The translations under genes and the position numbers were made by a program. DNA of 64,000 bases from contig NZ_CP152050.1 of assembly GCF_038632915.1 (NCBI RefSeq), positions 423,501 to 487,500 on the forward strand. The letters run 5' to 3'. Positions 8,847 through 16,878 of the stretch are shown here, one piece after another; the first letter of the stretch is position 1; the number at the start of each line of letters is the position of its first letter. A model generated the notes under the pieces. It was not told the DNA's origin. It ran no database searches and worked only from the letters and a program-made list of their open reading frames with translations. Source of the stretch: Paenisporosarcina sp. FSL H8-0542. Lineage in GTDB: Bacteria; Bacillota; Bacilli; Bacillales_A; Planococcaceae.

Positions 8847-8983
8847 CTTCTCCCATCCAGACTATACTGTCGGTGTTGGATTCGCACCAACTCCACCGCT
8901 ACTTTTTCAAGCACCGGGTCACGGACTTACAAATCTACATTTGTTCACCGCCGGTAAGGAATTTCACCTTGCCCCGAAGAATA
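8847..8983 (-). promoter_or_regulatory. FMN riboswitch (RFN element)
   Basis: The minus strand reads the conserved RFN blocks in order: TTCGGGGCAAGGTGAAATTC, then CCGGCGGTGA, AGTCCGTGACCC, a variable hairpin GTTGGTGCGAATCCAAC, and finally CCGACAGTATAGTCTGGATG followed by GGAGAAG. All six helices can form. It should repress the downstream rib genes when FMN is abundant. Its expression platform would lie in the ribD remnant leader between 8847 and about 8790. Confidence 0.97.
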
Positions 8984-9145
8984 TAAAGCGACTACTTATC
9001 TTTTTTATAGTAGCACAATATACTGGTTTTGATAAAATCATCAAGCACTTTACGCAGGTGGATAAAGATGGATTTTGCATTTACAATTCGTCTGAATTTT
9101 GTGATAACATAATAACCAAGACATCACAAAGGGGGAAGCAACAAC

Positions 9146-10780
9146 ATGTTGAAACATCAAACGGTGGGGGAAGTAGTTCGAGAAATGGCGAAACGATATC
9201 CCGCTACAGAAGCGTACGTATATCCAGAAAAGCAATTACGCAAAACATATAAAGAATTTGATGAAGAGACAGACCGCTTGGCAAAGGCTTTCATGGGGAT
9301 GGGCATTGCTAAAGGAGAACATATCGCCATTTGGTCAGATAACAAGAGAGAGTGGTTATTGAGCCAATACGCTACTGGCAAAATGGGAGCCGTTCTTGTG
9401 ACAGTCAATACCAATTATCAGGAAAAGGAACTCGAATATTTATTGAATCAATCCGATTCCACCACACTTATTTTAGGTGAAGAATTTAAAGGAACTTCTT
9501 ACATAGAGATTATCAATGCAGTTTGTCCAGAATTGAAGTCATCTATTAAAGGGGATATTCACTGTGCGAGGCTGCCTCATTTCAAACGAGTCATCGTCAT
9601 GAGTGAAAATGAATATGCCGGAATTTATTCTTGGAGTGAGTTCGAAGCGCATGCAGCAAACATCACTGATATGGAACTGGACGAACGTCTGGAATCGTTG
9701 GACACAGAAGATGTGATCAATATTCAATATACTTCAGGGACTACCGGGTTTCCAAAAGGTGTCATGCTGACACATATGAACATTGTGAATAATGGCCAAA
9801 TTATTGGGGATTATATGAAGTTAACACCAGAGGACCGCTTATGTATTCCAGTGCCATTCTTTCATTGTTTCGGCTGTGTTTTGGGAACGCTTGCGGCTGT
9901 CACACATGGGACTACGATGGTACTGGTAGAGCAATTTGACGCAAAACGTGTACTGCAGGCTGTACAGGATGAAAAGTGTACAGGTCTTCACGGTGTTCCG
10001 ACGATGTTTATTGCTGAGTTGAATCATCCAGAATATAAACAATTTGATACATCCTCATTGCGAACAGGCATTATGGCGGGTTCACCTTGTCCGATTGAAG
10101 TAATGAAAAAAGTAATTGATGATATGGGGGCAAGCGAAATAACCATTTGTTATGGACTTACTGAATGTTCGCCTGTCATTTCACAAACGAAAGCGGATGA
10201 TGCGATTGAAAAACGTGTAAAAACAGTTGGAAAACCTCATCCTCACGTGGAAGTGAAAATTATAGATCCTGTAACCAATGAAGAATTGCCTGCAGGAGTG
10301 CCTGGTGAATTATGTGCTCGGGGATATCTTGTAATGAAAGGTTATTACAAAAATGAAGAAGCGACACGTGAAGCAATAGACGAAGAAGGTTGGCTGCACA
10401 CAGGGGATATTGCCATTTTAGACGATGAAGGCTATCTAGAAATTACAGGTCGGATCAAAGATATGGTGATTCGTGGTGGGGAAAATATTTACCCTCGTGA
10501 AATTGAGGAGTTTTTATATCAACATCAAAGTGTTCAGGACGTACAAGTGGTGGGAGTGCCAGATCCGAAATACGGTGAAGAATTAATGGCTTGGATTATT
10601 GCTAAAGATGGGGAAACGATTGATGCCGAAGAAATACGTTCGTATTGCAAAGGGAAAATTTCGCATCATAAAATTCCGCGTTATATTGAGTTTACGGAAT
10701 CGTATCCAATGACCGCTTCTGGCAAAATTCAAAAGTATCTCTTGCGTGAAATGTCGAAAGAGAAAAGTATTAGCGTGTAA
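9146..10780 (+). CDS. AMP-forming acyl-CoA synthetase (ACSF2/YngI-like)
   Basis: A 544-residue ANL-superfamily enzyme that adenylates a carboxylic acid and passes it to CoA. The P-loop YTSGTTGFPKG lies near residue 195, 'YGLTECSP' near 345, the hinge 'GRIKDMVIRGGENIYP' near 433-448, and the catalytic Lys in SGKIQK near 525. The overall pattern fits medium-chain or branched fatty-acyl-CoA ligases such as YngI. The exact acid is not readable. AAAGGGGG lies 8-9 bases before ATG 9146. It is monocistronic and divergent from the rib operon. Confidence 0.9.
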   Translation: MLKHQTVGEVVREMAKRYPATEAYVYPEKQLRKTYKEFDEETDRLAKAFMGMGIAKGEHIAIWSDNKREWLLSQYATGKMGAVLVTVNTNYQEKELEYLLNQSDSTTLILGEEFKGTSYIEIINAVCPELKSSIKGDIHCARLPHFKRVIVMSENEYAGIYSWSEFEAHAANITDMELDERLESLDTEDVINIQYTSGTTGFPKGVMLTHMNIVNNGQIIGDYMKLTPEDRLCIPVPFFHCFGCVLGTLAAVTHGTTMVLVEQFDAKRVLQAVQDEKCTGLHGVPTMFIAELNHPEYKQFDTSSLRTGIMAGSPCPIEVMKKVIDDMGASEITICYGLTECSPVISQTKADDAIEKRVKTVGKPHPHVEVKIIDPVTNEELPAGVPGELCARGYLVMKGYYKNEEATREAIDEEGWLHTGDIAILDDEGYLEITGRIKDMVIRGGENIYPREIEEFLYQHQSVQDVQVVGVPDPKYGEELMAWIIAKDGETIDAEEIRSYCKGKISHHKIPRYIEFTESYPMTASGKIQKYLLREMSKEKSISV

Positions 10781-10938
10781 TATGACATATTTCCTGGGAA
10801 ATACAAAAAATGCTGTAAAACGTTGGTAATTCTATGTTTAGTGACAATTCTTACTAAAAAAATATTCTCGTTCTTCTGCAAGTTGCGTGTTATGATGAAT
10901 TTTGAAATACTCATAACAATCTCAAAGGAGGAAAAAGT

Positions 10939-12423
10939 ATGTCTGATTATGTATATCAATTAATTGCGATAATTATCTATATGGCTGCAATGCTTTATAT
11001 CGGTTATTATTCATACCGAAAAACAGCTAACTTAACGGATTACATGTTAGGTGGACGTTCTTTAGGTCCCGCGGTTACAGCGTTAAGTGCTGGAGCAGCA
11101 GACATGTCAGGTTGGTTATTGATGGGTTTACCAGGAGCAATCTATGCAACAGGTTTAGTAGAAGCTTGGATAGCTGTTGGTTTAACAGTAGGAGCTTATT
11201 TAAACTGGTTACTAGTTGCACCACGTTTACGTGTTTATTCACAAGTTTCGAATGATTCCATTACAATTCCAAGTTTCTTGGAAAACCGCTTGAAAGATAC
11301 TTCACGTTTATTGCGTGTCGTTTCTGGTATTATCATTTTGATATTCTTTACGTTCTATGTATCATCAGGAATGGTAGCGGGTGGCGTCTTCTTTGACGAG
11401 TCATTCGGTTTAGACTATCATACAGGTCTTTTGATTGTATCGGCAGTAGTTATAGCCTATACACTGTTTGGTGGATTCCTTGCAGTAAGTTACACAGACG
11501 TTGTACAGGGACTAATTATGTTCTTGGCGTTGATTTTGGTACCTACTATCGGATTATTTATGGTGGGCGGCTTCGACGGCGCAGCAGAAAGCATTCGTTC
11601 TGTTGATCCATCACGTTTGAGCTTGCTTGAAGGAGCAACAGGCTTAGGTGTAATTTCTGCTATTGCTTGGGGTCTTGGCTACTTTGGCCAGCCACATATC
11701 ATTGTTCGCTTTATGGCAATCAGTTCTGTAAAAGAAACAAAACAAGCACGTCGTATCGGGATTGGTTGGATGGCATTAAGTTTGGCTGGAGCCATTGCAA
11801 CAGGTTTAATTGGAATCGCTTACTATCAGCAAAATGCTGGTGAAACATTGGGTGACCCTGAGGCAGTCTTTATTGCATTAGGACAAGTTATTTTCCATCC
11901 ATTTATCGCAGGTATTATGTTGGCAGCTGTACTTGCTGCAGTTATGAGCACGATTTCTTCTCAATTAATCGTTACTTCTTCAGCCTTGATTGAAGATTTG
12001 TACAAAGCTGTTATTAACAAAGATGGTTCAGATAAGCATTTTGTGTTGCTAGGACGTCTTGCAGTACTGTTTGTATCAGTTGTTGCTATTTTTATTGCAT
12101 GGGAACAAAACACGACCATCCTAGATTTAGTTGCGTATGCTTGGGCTGGTTTTGGTGCTGCTTTCGGGCCTGTTATTTTGCTATCACTATTCTGGAGAAA
12201 GCTTACTACTTGGGGCGCTTTAGCAGGTATGGTCGTTGGAGCAACTACAGTGGTTATTTGGGGGAATAATGAAACCCTTAAAGGCTTAATTTATGAAATT
12301 GTTCCAGGATTTATCCTATGTTTAATCGTAGCTGTTATTGTAAGTTTGATCACGTACCGTAAGAATGAAGAAATTGAACGTGAGTTTGATGAAACACTTG
12401 TACTATTGAAACAAGATAAATAA
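10939..12423 (+). CDS. putP: Sodium/proline symporter
   Basis: A 494-residue SSS-family transporter with about 13 transmembrane helices, importing proline with Na+. Seen: 'YRKTANLTDYMLGGRSLGP' in the first loop, 'LSAGAADMSGWLLMGLPGA' in TM2 (Na+/proline site region), and 'AVLAAVMSTISSQLIV' in the conserved sodium-binding helix. Length and N-terminus are standard. AAGGAGG lies before ATG. Together with the compatible-solute transporter at 35.8 kb it suggests proline and betaine uptake for osmoadaptation or nutrition. Confidence 0.93.
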   Translation: MSDYVYQLIAIIIYMAAMLYIGYYSYRKTANLTDYMLGGRSLGPAVTALSAGAADMSGWLLMGLPGAIYATGLVEAWIAVGLTVGAYLNWLLVAPRLRVYSQVSNDSITIPSFLENRLKDTSRLLRVVSGIIILIFFTFYVSSGMVAGGVFFDESFGLDYHTGLLIVSAVVIAYTLFGGFLAVSYTDVVQGLIMFLALILVPTIGLFMVGGFDGAAESIRSVDPSRLSLLEGATGLGVISAIAWGLGYFGQPHIIVRFMAISSVKETKQARRIGIGWMALSLAGAIATGLIGIAYYQQNAGETLGDPEAVFIALGQVIFHPFIAGIMLAAVLAAVMSTISSQLIVTSSALIEDLYKAVINKDGSDKHFVLLGRLAVLFVSVVAIFIAWEQNTTILDLVAYAWAGFGAAFGPVILLSLFWRKLTTWGALAGMVVGATTVVIWGNNETLKGLIYEIVPGFILCLIVAVIVSLITYRKNEEIEREFDETLVLLKQDK

Positions 12424-12429
12424 ATCTCA

Positions 12430-12459
12430 ATCCCACAACATATGTTGTGGGATTTTTTT
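12430..12459 (+). terminator. putP terminator
   Basis: ATCCCACAACA (12430-12440) pairs with TGTTGTGGGAT (12443-12453) and is followed by a run of seven T. Confidence 0.92.
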
Positions 12460-12540
12460 GACCCTTTAAACCTTTTGAGGTAATGAAGTTATTATATTTC
12501 TTGTCTATAATATGAAATAGTATAGAAAGGAGCTCAGAAA

Positions 12541-13215
12541 ATGATTGAACTGGACCATGTCGTATTTTTTAGCAAGCAAAGCCCAAAAGAGCATGTTCGA
12601 AATAACAAAGGAACTTCTATCGGGGGACGACACAAAAGTTGGGGAACAGTAAATGCCTTAACCTATACAAGAAATGGTTACATAGAATATTTGTCAGTGG
12701 AACAGATGGACATTGCCAAACAGGCGAATCACCCTCTTACAAAACTACTACTGCACGATTTAGAGAATGGTGAAGGATGGGGAACGATTTGTTTCCGTAC
12801 TGAAAATATAGAAGCACTCAATAGAAGGTTGAAAAATGAAGGATGGACTACATCTGGCGTATTGAATGCTGAACGTGAGACATCTACAGGGTTTATACGG
12901 AAATGGAGAATGCTTTTTATTGAACAGACCGTTTCGGATGAATTGCCCCTTCCATTTTTTATCGAGTGGAATGAATCTTTTGAAGAGCGTATGCAAAGTT
13001 TGAGGGAAGATGGGACGCTGAAAGATTACAATGAACAGTTGCAAATTTCACGATGTGAATTCTTGGTAAAACATCCCCAAAACCAAGTGAAAAAGTGGGG
13101 AAGCCTTCTGGGGATTGAAACGTCAAATGACACAATAACTTTAGTTAACACCGATTTAGTTTTCCTGAAAAGCACTCAGGAGAAAGAGCGTCTCTCGCAT
13201 GTAGAAATTAATTAA
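12541..13215 (+). CDS. VOC-superfamily protein (glyoxalase_3-like)
   Basis: A 224-residue protein starting MIELDHVVFFS with 'GGRHKSWGTVNALTY' and 'YIEYLSVE' in the first 55 residues, the layout of the glyoxalase_3 group. These proteins share the beta-alpha-beta-beta-beta fold of vicinal oxygen chelate enzymes. Their reaction is mostly unknown. A second module with 'LPFFIEWN' follows. GAAAGGAG precedes ATG 12541. It is monocistronic and flanked by terminators on both sides. Confidence 0.75.
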   Translation: MIELDHVVFFSKQSPKEHVRNNKGTSIGGRHKSWGTVNALTYTRNGYIEYLSVEQMDIAKQANHPLTKLLLHDLENGEGWGTICFRTENIEALNRRLKNEGWTTSGVLNAERETSTGFIRKWRMLFIEQTVSDELPLPFFIEWNESFEERMQSLREDGTLKDYNEQLQISRCEFLVKHPQNQVKKWGSLLGIETSNDTITLVNTDLVFLKSTQEKERLSHVEIN

Positions 13216-13226
13216 TATTTCTTCCG

Positions 13227-13258
13227 AAACACATGCTTTCAGTGCATGTGTTTTTTTC
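13227..13258 (+). terminator. Terminator after the glyoxalase_3-like gene
   Basis: AAACACATGC (13227-13236) pairs with GCATGTGTTT (13243-13252) and runs into a poly-T tract. Confidence 0.88.
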
Positions 13259-13303
13259 TGCAATCTCAATCTCTCGTACTCTTCGAAATCCGAATGAAAT
13301 AGA

Positions 13304-13358
13304 TTGACATTCTATTCTAATATTGTTTTAATTTTAATTGTATTCTGAAAATTAAAAC
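13304..13358 (+). promoter_or_regulatory. Sigma-A promoter and inverted repeat before the DUF485/ActP pair
   Basis: TTGACA (13304-13309), a 17-base spacer and TTTAAT (13327-13332) make a near-consensus promoter. An 11-bp perfect inverted repeat, GTTTTAATTTT (13325-13335) and AAAATTAAAAC (13348-13358), overlaps the -10 and start region. Within it 13339-13353 resembles a CodY box with about three mismatches. Operator function is an inference. Confidence 0.65.
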
Positions 13359-13378
13359 AAAGAAAAGGGGTGTTTCAA

Positions 13379-13738
13379 TTGGTAGTAGCATCAAAGCGAA
13401 ATTCAACGAAAATTAAGCGCAAATCATTACCCGATTTTGAAAAAATTGAAGAGTCTCCCGGTTTTCGTAATCTCTTAAAAAAGAAAAAAGCATTTCTGAT
13501 TCCTAGTACACTATTATTTTTAGGCCTTTATATTTTATTTCCTATTATTATTTCGTATTCTGATGTTTTAAATGCCTCATTTATTGGTGATATTTCATGG
13601 AGTTGGATATATGCTCTTGGATTATTCATCATGACGTGGACTCTTGTAACCGTTTACATGAAAAAATCGGCTGAATTTGACCGAATGGCTAATGAAACAC
13701 TAAAAGAATTTAATTACGAGGAGGAGGATAACCAATGA
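13379..13738 (+). CDS. DUF485 small membrane protein, symporter partner
   Basis: A 119-residue protein with two transmembrane helices (about 40-62 and 75-98) separated by a short loop, a basic N-terminus and an acidic tail. The segment 'SPGFRNLLKKKKAFLIPSTLLFL' is typical of DUF485, which is almost always encoded immediately before an ActP/YwcA-type solute:sodium symporter, as here. Its role is not known; it is assumed to aid the transporter. The start is probably TTG 13379, placed 8 bases after AAGGGG; the earlier GTG at 13370 overlaps that site. Its stop overlaps the symporter start (ATGA). Confidence 0.75.
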   Translation: MVVASKRNSTKIKRKSLPDFEKIEESPGFRNLLKKKKAFLIPSTLLFLGLYILFPIIISYSDVLNASFIGDISWSWIYALGLFIMTWTLVTVYMKKSAEFDRMANETLKEFNYEEEDNQ

Positions 13739-15271
13739 ATCCGATCGTAGTTATCTTATTTTTAATTATCGTGGGGATGACGTTGGTGGTTACATACTTC
13801 GCAGCCAAGAAAACAAATACAACAAGTGAATTTTATACAGCTGGTGGAGGTTTGTCAGGTTGGCAGAACGGTCTTGCGATTGCAGGAGATTACCTATCCG
13901 CAGCATCCTTTTTAGGAATAGCCGGGGCAATCGCATTATACGGTTTTGACGGCTTCCTGTTCTCCATCGGTTACTTGGTGGCTTATTTAGTGGTTCTGTT
14001 TATCGTTGCGGAACCGTTGCGTAATCTTGGAAAGTATACGCTTGCCGATATGATCAATTCGAGATTTAACGCGAAGAAAGTTCGTGCTGGTGCGGCAATC
14101 AGCTCCATTACCATTGTTATTTTCTATATGATTGCCCAACTGGTGGGTGCAGGGGCACTGATTCAATTGCTTTTTGATATACCGTATTGGATTGCTGTTC
14201 TACTAGTAGGAATCATGATGACGGTTTACGTATTATTTGGAGGTATGACTGCGACCAGTTGGGTACAGATTATTAAGGCTGTTCTCCTCATGGCAGGTAC
14301 TATCATAATTTCGTTCCTTGTATTGAAGGAATTCAATTTCAATATTTTTGAAATGTTTACATCAATGAAAACCGCAACTCCTCATGGAGCAGATTATTTG
14401 AATCCGGGAGTTAAATACAAAATGCCACTGGATACACTATCCCTGATGATTGCGCTTGTATTTGGAACAGCGGGATTGCCTCATATCCTAATGCGCTTCT
14501 TTACAGTGCGTGACGCAAAAACGGCGCGCAGTTCGGTTATGTGGGGCAACTTGGATTGTCGGTATTTTCTATGTCATGACCATCTTCTTAGGATTTGGTG
14601 CAGCTGCGTTTGTTGGACAAGATCTCATCGTGTCAACCAATCCTGCAGGAAATATGGCTGCTCCTCTTTTAGCTCAAGAATTAGGTGGAGATTTCCTGAT
14701 GTCCTTTGTCTCGGCAGTTGCATTTGCGACGATTTTAGCAGTGGTTGCAGGGCTTGTATTATCAGGTGCCTCCGCATTTGCACATGATATTTATGGGCAA
14801 ATCATTAAAAAAGGTAAAGCTACAGACAGACAACAGATGATGGCTGCTCGGTTCGCTTCATTGGGTGTGGCTGTATTCTCCATCATTTTGGCATTGTTCG
14901 CTCAAAGCTTGAATGTGGCGTTTCTTGTGTCGCTCGCCTTTTGTATTGCTGCCAGTGCCAACTTACCAGTTATCGTCTATACGATTTTCTGGAAAAAATT
15001 CAATACAGCAGGTGCAATTTCCGCCATGGCAACAGGACTAATATCTGCTTTAGTACTTGTTTCCATTAGTCCAAGTGTAATGAACCCGGTTGAAGGTGTA
15101 GCCATCATTACAGGAAACCCGATTTTCCCATTGACGAACCCGGCACTTGTATCAGTACCACTTGGATTTATTGGTGGATGGATCGGAACGCTTCTGACGA
15201 AAGAGTCGGACGTGAAGAAATTTGCAGAAGTTACAGTGAAAGCAAACACAGGTGGCTTCCGACAATTGTAA
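13735..15271 (+). pseudogene. actP: Acetate-type cation symporter (ActP/YwcA-like), frameshifted
   Basis: Frame 1 from ATG 13735 encodes SSS-family helices through 'GTAGLPHILMRFFTVRDAKTARSSVMWG', then becomes nonsense and ends at 14787. The next frame picks up exactly there with 'ATWIVGIFYVMTIFLGFGAAA' and continues to a normal C-terminus at 15271. Removing one base from the run of four G at 14543-14546 restores a single 511-residue protein of normal length. Intact relatives import acetate and other short acids with Na+. It is either a true or phase-variable frameshift or a sequencing error in a homopolymer. The N-terminal half alone has about seven helices and is unlikely to transport. Confidence 0.85.
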
Positions 15272-15336
15272 GAAGTTGTATCTATTTAAACGAGTATGAT
15301 ACGATATAAGTACTTTAAGGAACGGAGGTTTTCCAA

Positions 15337-15375
15337 ATGATTGACTACAAATTCCGATGGAACACTTTGCGATGA
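15337..15375 (+). CDS. Putative 12-codon leader peptide upstream of hflX
   Basis: AACGGAGG (15321-15328) sits 8 bases before ATG 15337, which opens a 12-residue frame ending TGA at 15373-15375. The peptide contains K-F-R, a basic-x-basic (+X+) motif of the kind at which macrolides are known to arrest ribosomes in erm leader peptides. A promoter-like pair (TTGTAT 15276-15281 and TACGAT 15300-15305, spacer 18) lies upstream. A terminator follows before hflX. It may be a chance frame, since it is short, but the ribosome binding site is strong and has no other use. Confidence 0.5.
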   Translation: MIDYKFRWNTLR

Positions 15376-15456
15376 AACTAAATAATGCAAAGAACTGCTA
15401 CTGTGCAGGTTAATCGGGATAGGTCTATCCATTTTGAAAACCAATATACTTTTCAG

Positions 15457-15488
15457 AAAAAGAGAGCGACTCGTATGCTCTCTTTTTC
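15457..15488 (+). terminator. Intrinsic terminator in the hflX leader (candidate attenuator)
   Basis: AGAGAGC (15461-15467) pairs with GCTCTCT (15477-15483) with A-rich and T-rich extensions and a following TTTTTC tract. It lies between the mini-ORF and hflX. Other short hairpins precede it (for example GGATAG and CTATCC at 15418-15431, and CTTTGC and GCAAAG at the mini-ORF stop). It could instead simply end the symporter transcript. Confidence 0.7.
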
Positions 15489-15560
15489 TGTCTACTATTA
15501 CTGGCAAAAAAAGGATTATTTCGATTTTCTCTCGGTAGGATATTGAGGAGGAATTCACAA

Positions 15561-16832
15561 ATGGAAGAATTAATGGAACGTGCTATTGTCGTTGGCGTCA
15601 ATTTAAACAAAGATGAACATTTTGAATATGGCTTAGAAGAATTACACAACTTAGCAGAAGCATTAAATGTAGAAGTTGTTGGAGAAGTGACGCAAAACTT
15701 GGATCGGGTAAATCCGGCGCACTATGTTGGAAAAGGAAAAATCGATGAAATCAAAGCCTTCTTTGAAGAAGCGGATGCTAATCTTGTCATTTTCAATGAC
15801 GAGTTATCACCATCACAAATCCGTAACTTGGAATCCGCATTGGAATGTAAAGTTATTGACCGCACCATGTTGATTTTGGATATTTTTGCTCGACGGGCTA
15901 AATCTAAAGAAGCACAAATGCAGGTAGAGTTAGCGCAGCTTCAATATATGCTTCCACGTTTAGTTGGATTGCGGGCATCACTCGGTCGTCAAGGTGGCGG
16001 CACTGGTGGGGGCTTTAAAAACCGTGGGGCCGGGGAAACAAAACTTGAACTCGACCGCCGAAAAATCGAAGACCAGATTGCGAAACTTCGTCGCGACTTA
16101 GATCATGTAAAAGACCAACGCGAAACGCAAAGAAAACAACGTAAGAAAAATGAAGTCCCTGTAGTATCAATTGTGGGCTATACGAATGCCGGGAAATCCA
16201 CGATCATGAATCGCCTACTTGCAAAAACAGGGCAAATCGATGACAAACAAGTTTTTGAAAAAGATATGTTATTTGCAACACTTGAAACGTCAGTCCGTCA
16301 AATCCGTTTACCTGATCAAAAAGAGTTTTTACTTACTGATACAGTAGGATTTGTCAGCAAGTTGCCAACACATTTAGTAAAAGCATTCCGTTCTACTTTG
16401 GAAGAAGCGCGAGAAGCTGATTTGCTCCTTCACGTAGTCGATGTGTCCAATGATGAGTATCGATACATGATGGACGTTACAAATGAAACGTTGCAAGCGG
16501 TTGGAGTTGAAAATGTTCAGACGCTTGAGGTATACAACAAGTCCGACTTAGCAGGTGTGAATTATCCACATGTGAGTGGAAATAACATCTGGATTTCTGC
16601 CAAAGAAAATGCAGGACTGGATGAATTGATTGAACTGATTCGCACGCATATTTTTGCGGACTACAAGATGTGCCGAATGCTCATACCATATGACCGCGGA
16701 GACGTGGTGTCCTATTTAAACGAACAAGCCTCTGTTCAAGGGTCTGAGTATGAAGAAGAGGGTACGTTATTGAAAGTTGAACTAAAACAAGCAGATTATG
16801 AACGGTACCATGATTTTGTGCTGGATAAGTAA
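15561..16832 (+). CDS. hflX: GTPase HflX (ribosome-splitting factor)
   Basis: A 423-residue protein. The N-terminal nucleotide-binding and helical domain (about 1-190) includes the glycine-rich GRQGGGTGGGFKNRGAGET linker. The G domain has G1 GYTNAGKST from residue 206, the DTVGF G3 motif, and NKSD as G4. In Bacillota HflX splits stalled 70S ribosomes during heat or antibiotic stress, and some homologues give macrolide-lincosamide resistance. ATG 15561 follows GAGGAGG at about 8 bases; an in-frame TTG at 15543 lies before that site. The leader suggests regulation by attenuation. Confidence 0.95.
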   Translation: MEELMERAIVVGVNLNKDEHFEYGLEELHNLAEALNVEVVGEVTQNLDRVNPAHYVGKGKIDEIKAFFEEADANLVIFNDELSPSQIRNLESALECKVIDRTMLILDIFARRAKSKEAQMQVELAQLQYMLPRLVGLRASLGRQGGGTGGGFKNRGAGETKLELDRRKIEDQIAKLRRDLDHVKDQRETQRKQRKKNEVPVVSIVGYTNAGKSTIMNRLLAKTGQIDDKQVFEKDMLFATLETSVRQIRLPDQKEFLLTDTVGFVSKLPTHLVKAFRSTLEEAREADLLLHVVDVSNDEYRYMMDVTNETLQAVGVENVQTLEVYNKSDLAGVNYPHVSGNNIWISAKENAGLDELIELIRTHIFADYKMCRMLIPYDRGDVVSYLNEQASVQGSEYEEEGTLLKVELKQADYERYHDFVLDK

Positions 16833-16868
16833 AAAAACGCATTCCCGATTTCCCGGGAATGCGTTTTT
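16833..16868 (+). terminator. Bidirectional terminator between hflX and the ABC exporter
   Basis: AAAAACGCATTCCC (16833-16846) pairs perfectly with GGGAATGCGTTTTT (16855-16868), with poly-A and poly-T on the two sides. The genes converge here. Confidence 0.93.
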
Positions 16869-16878
16869 GCTTTTCTAT

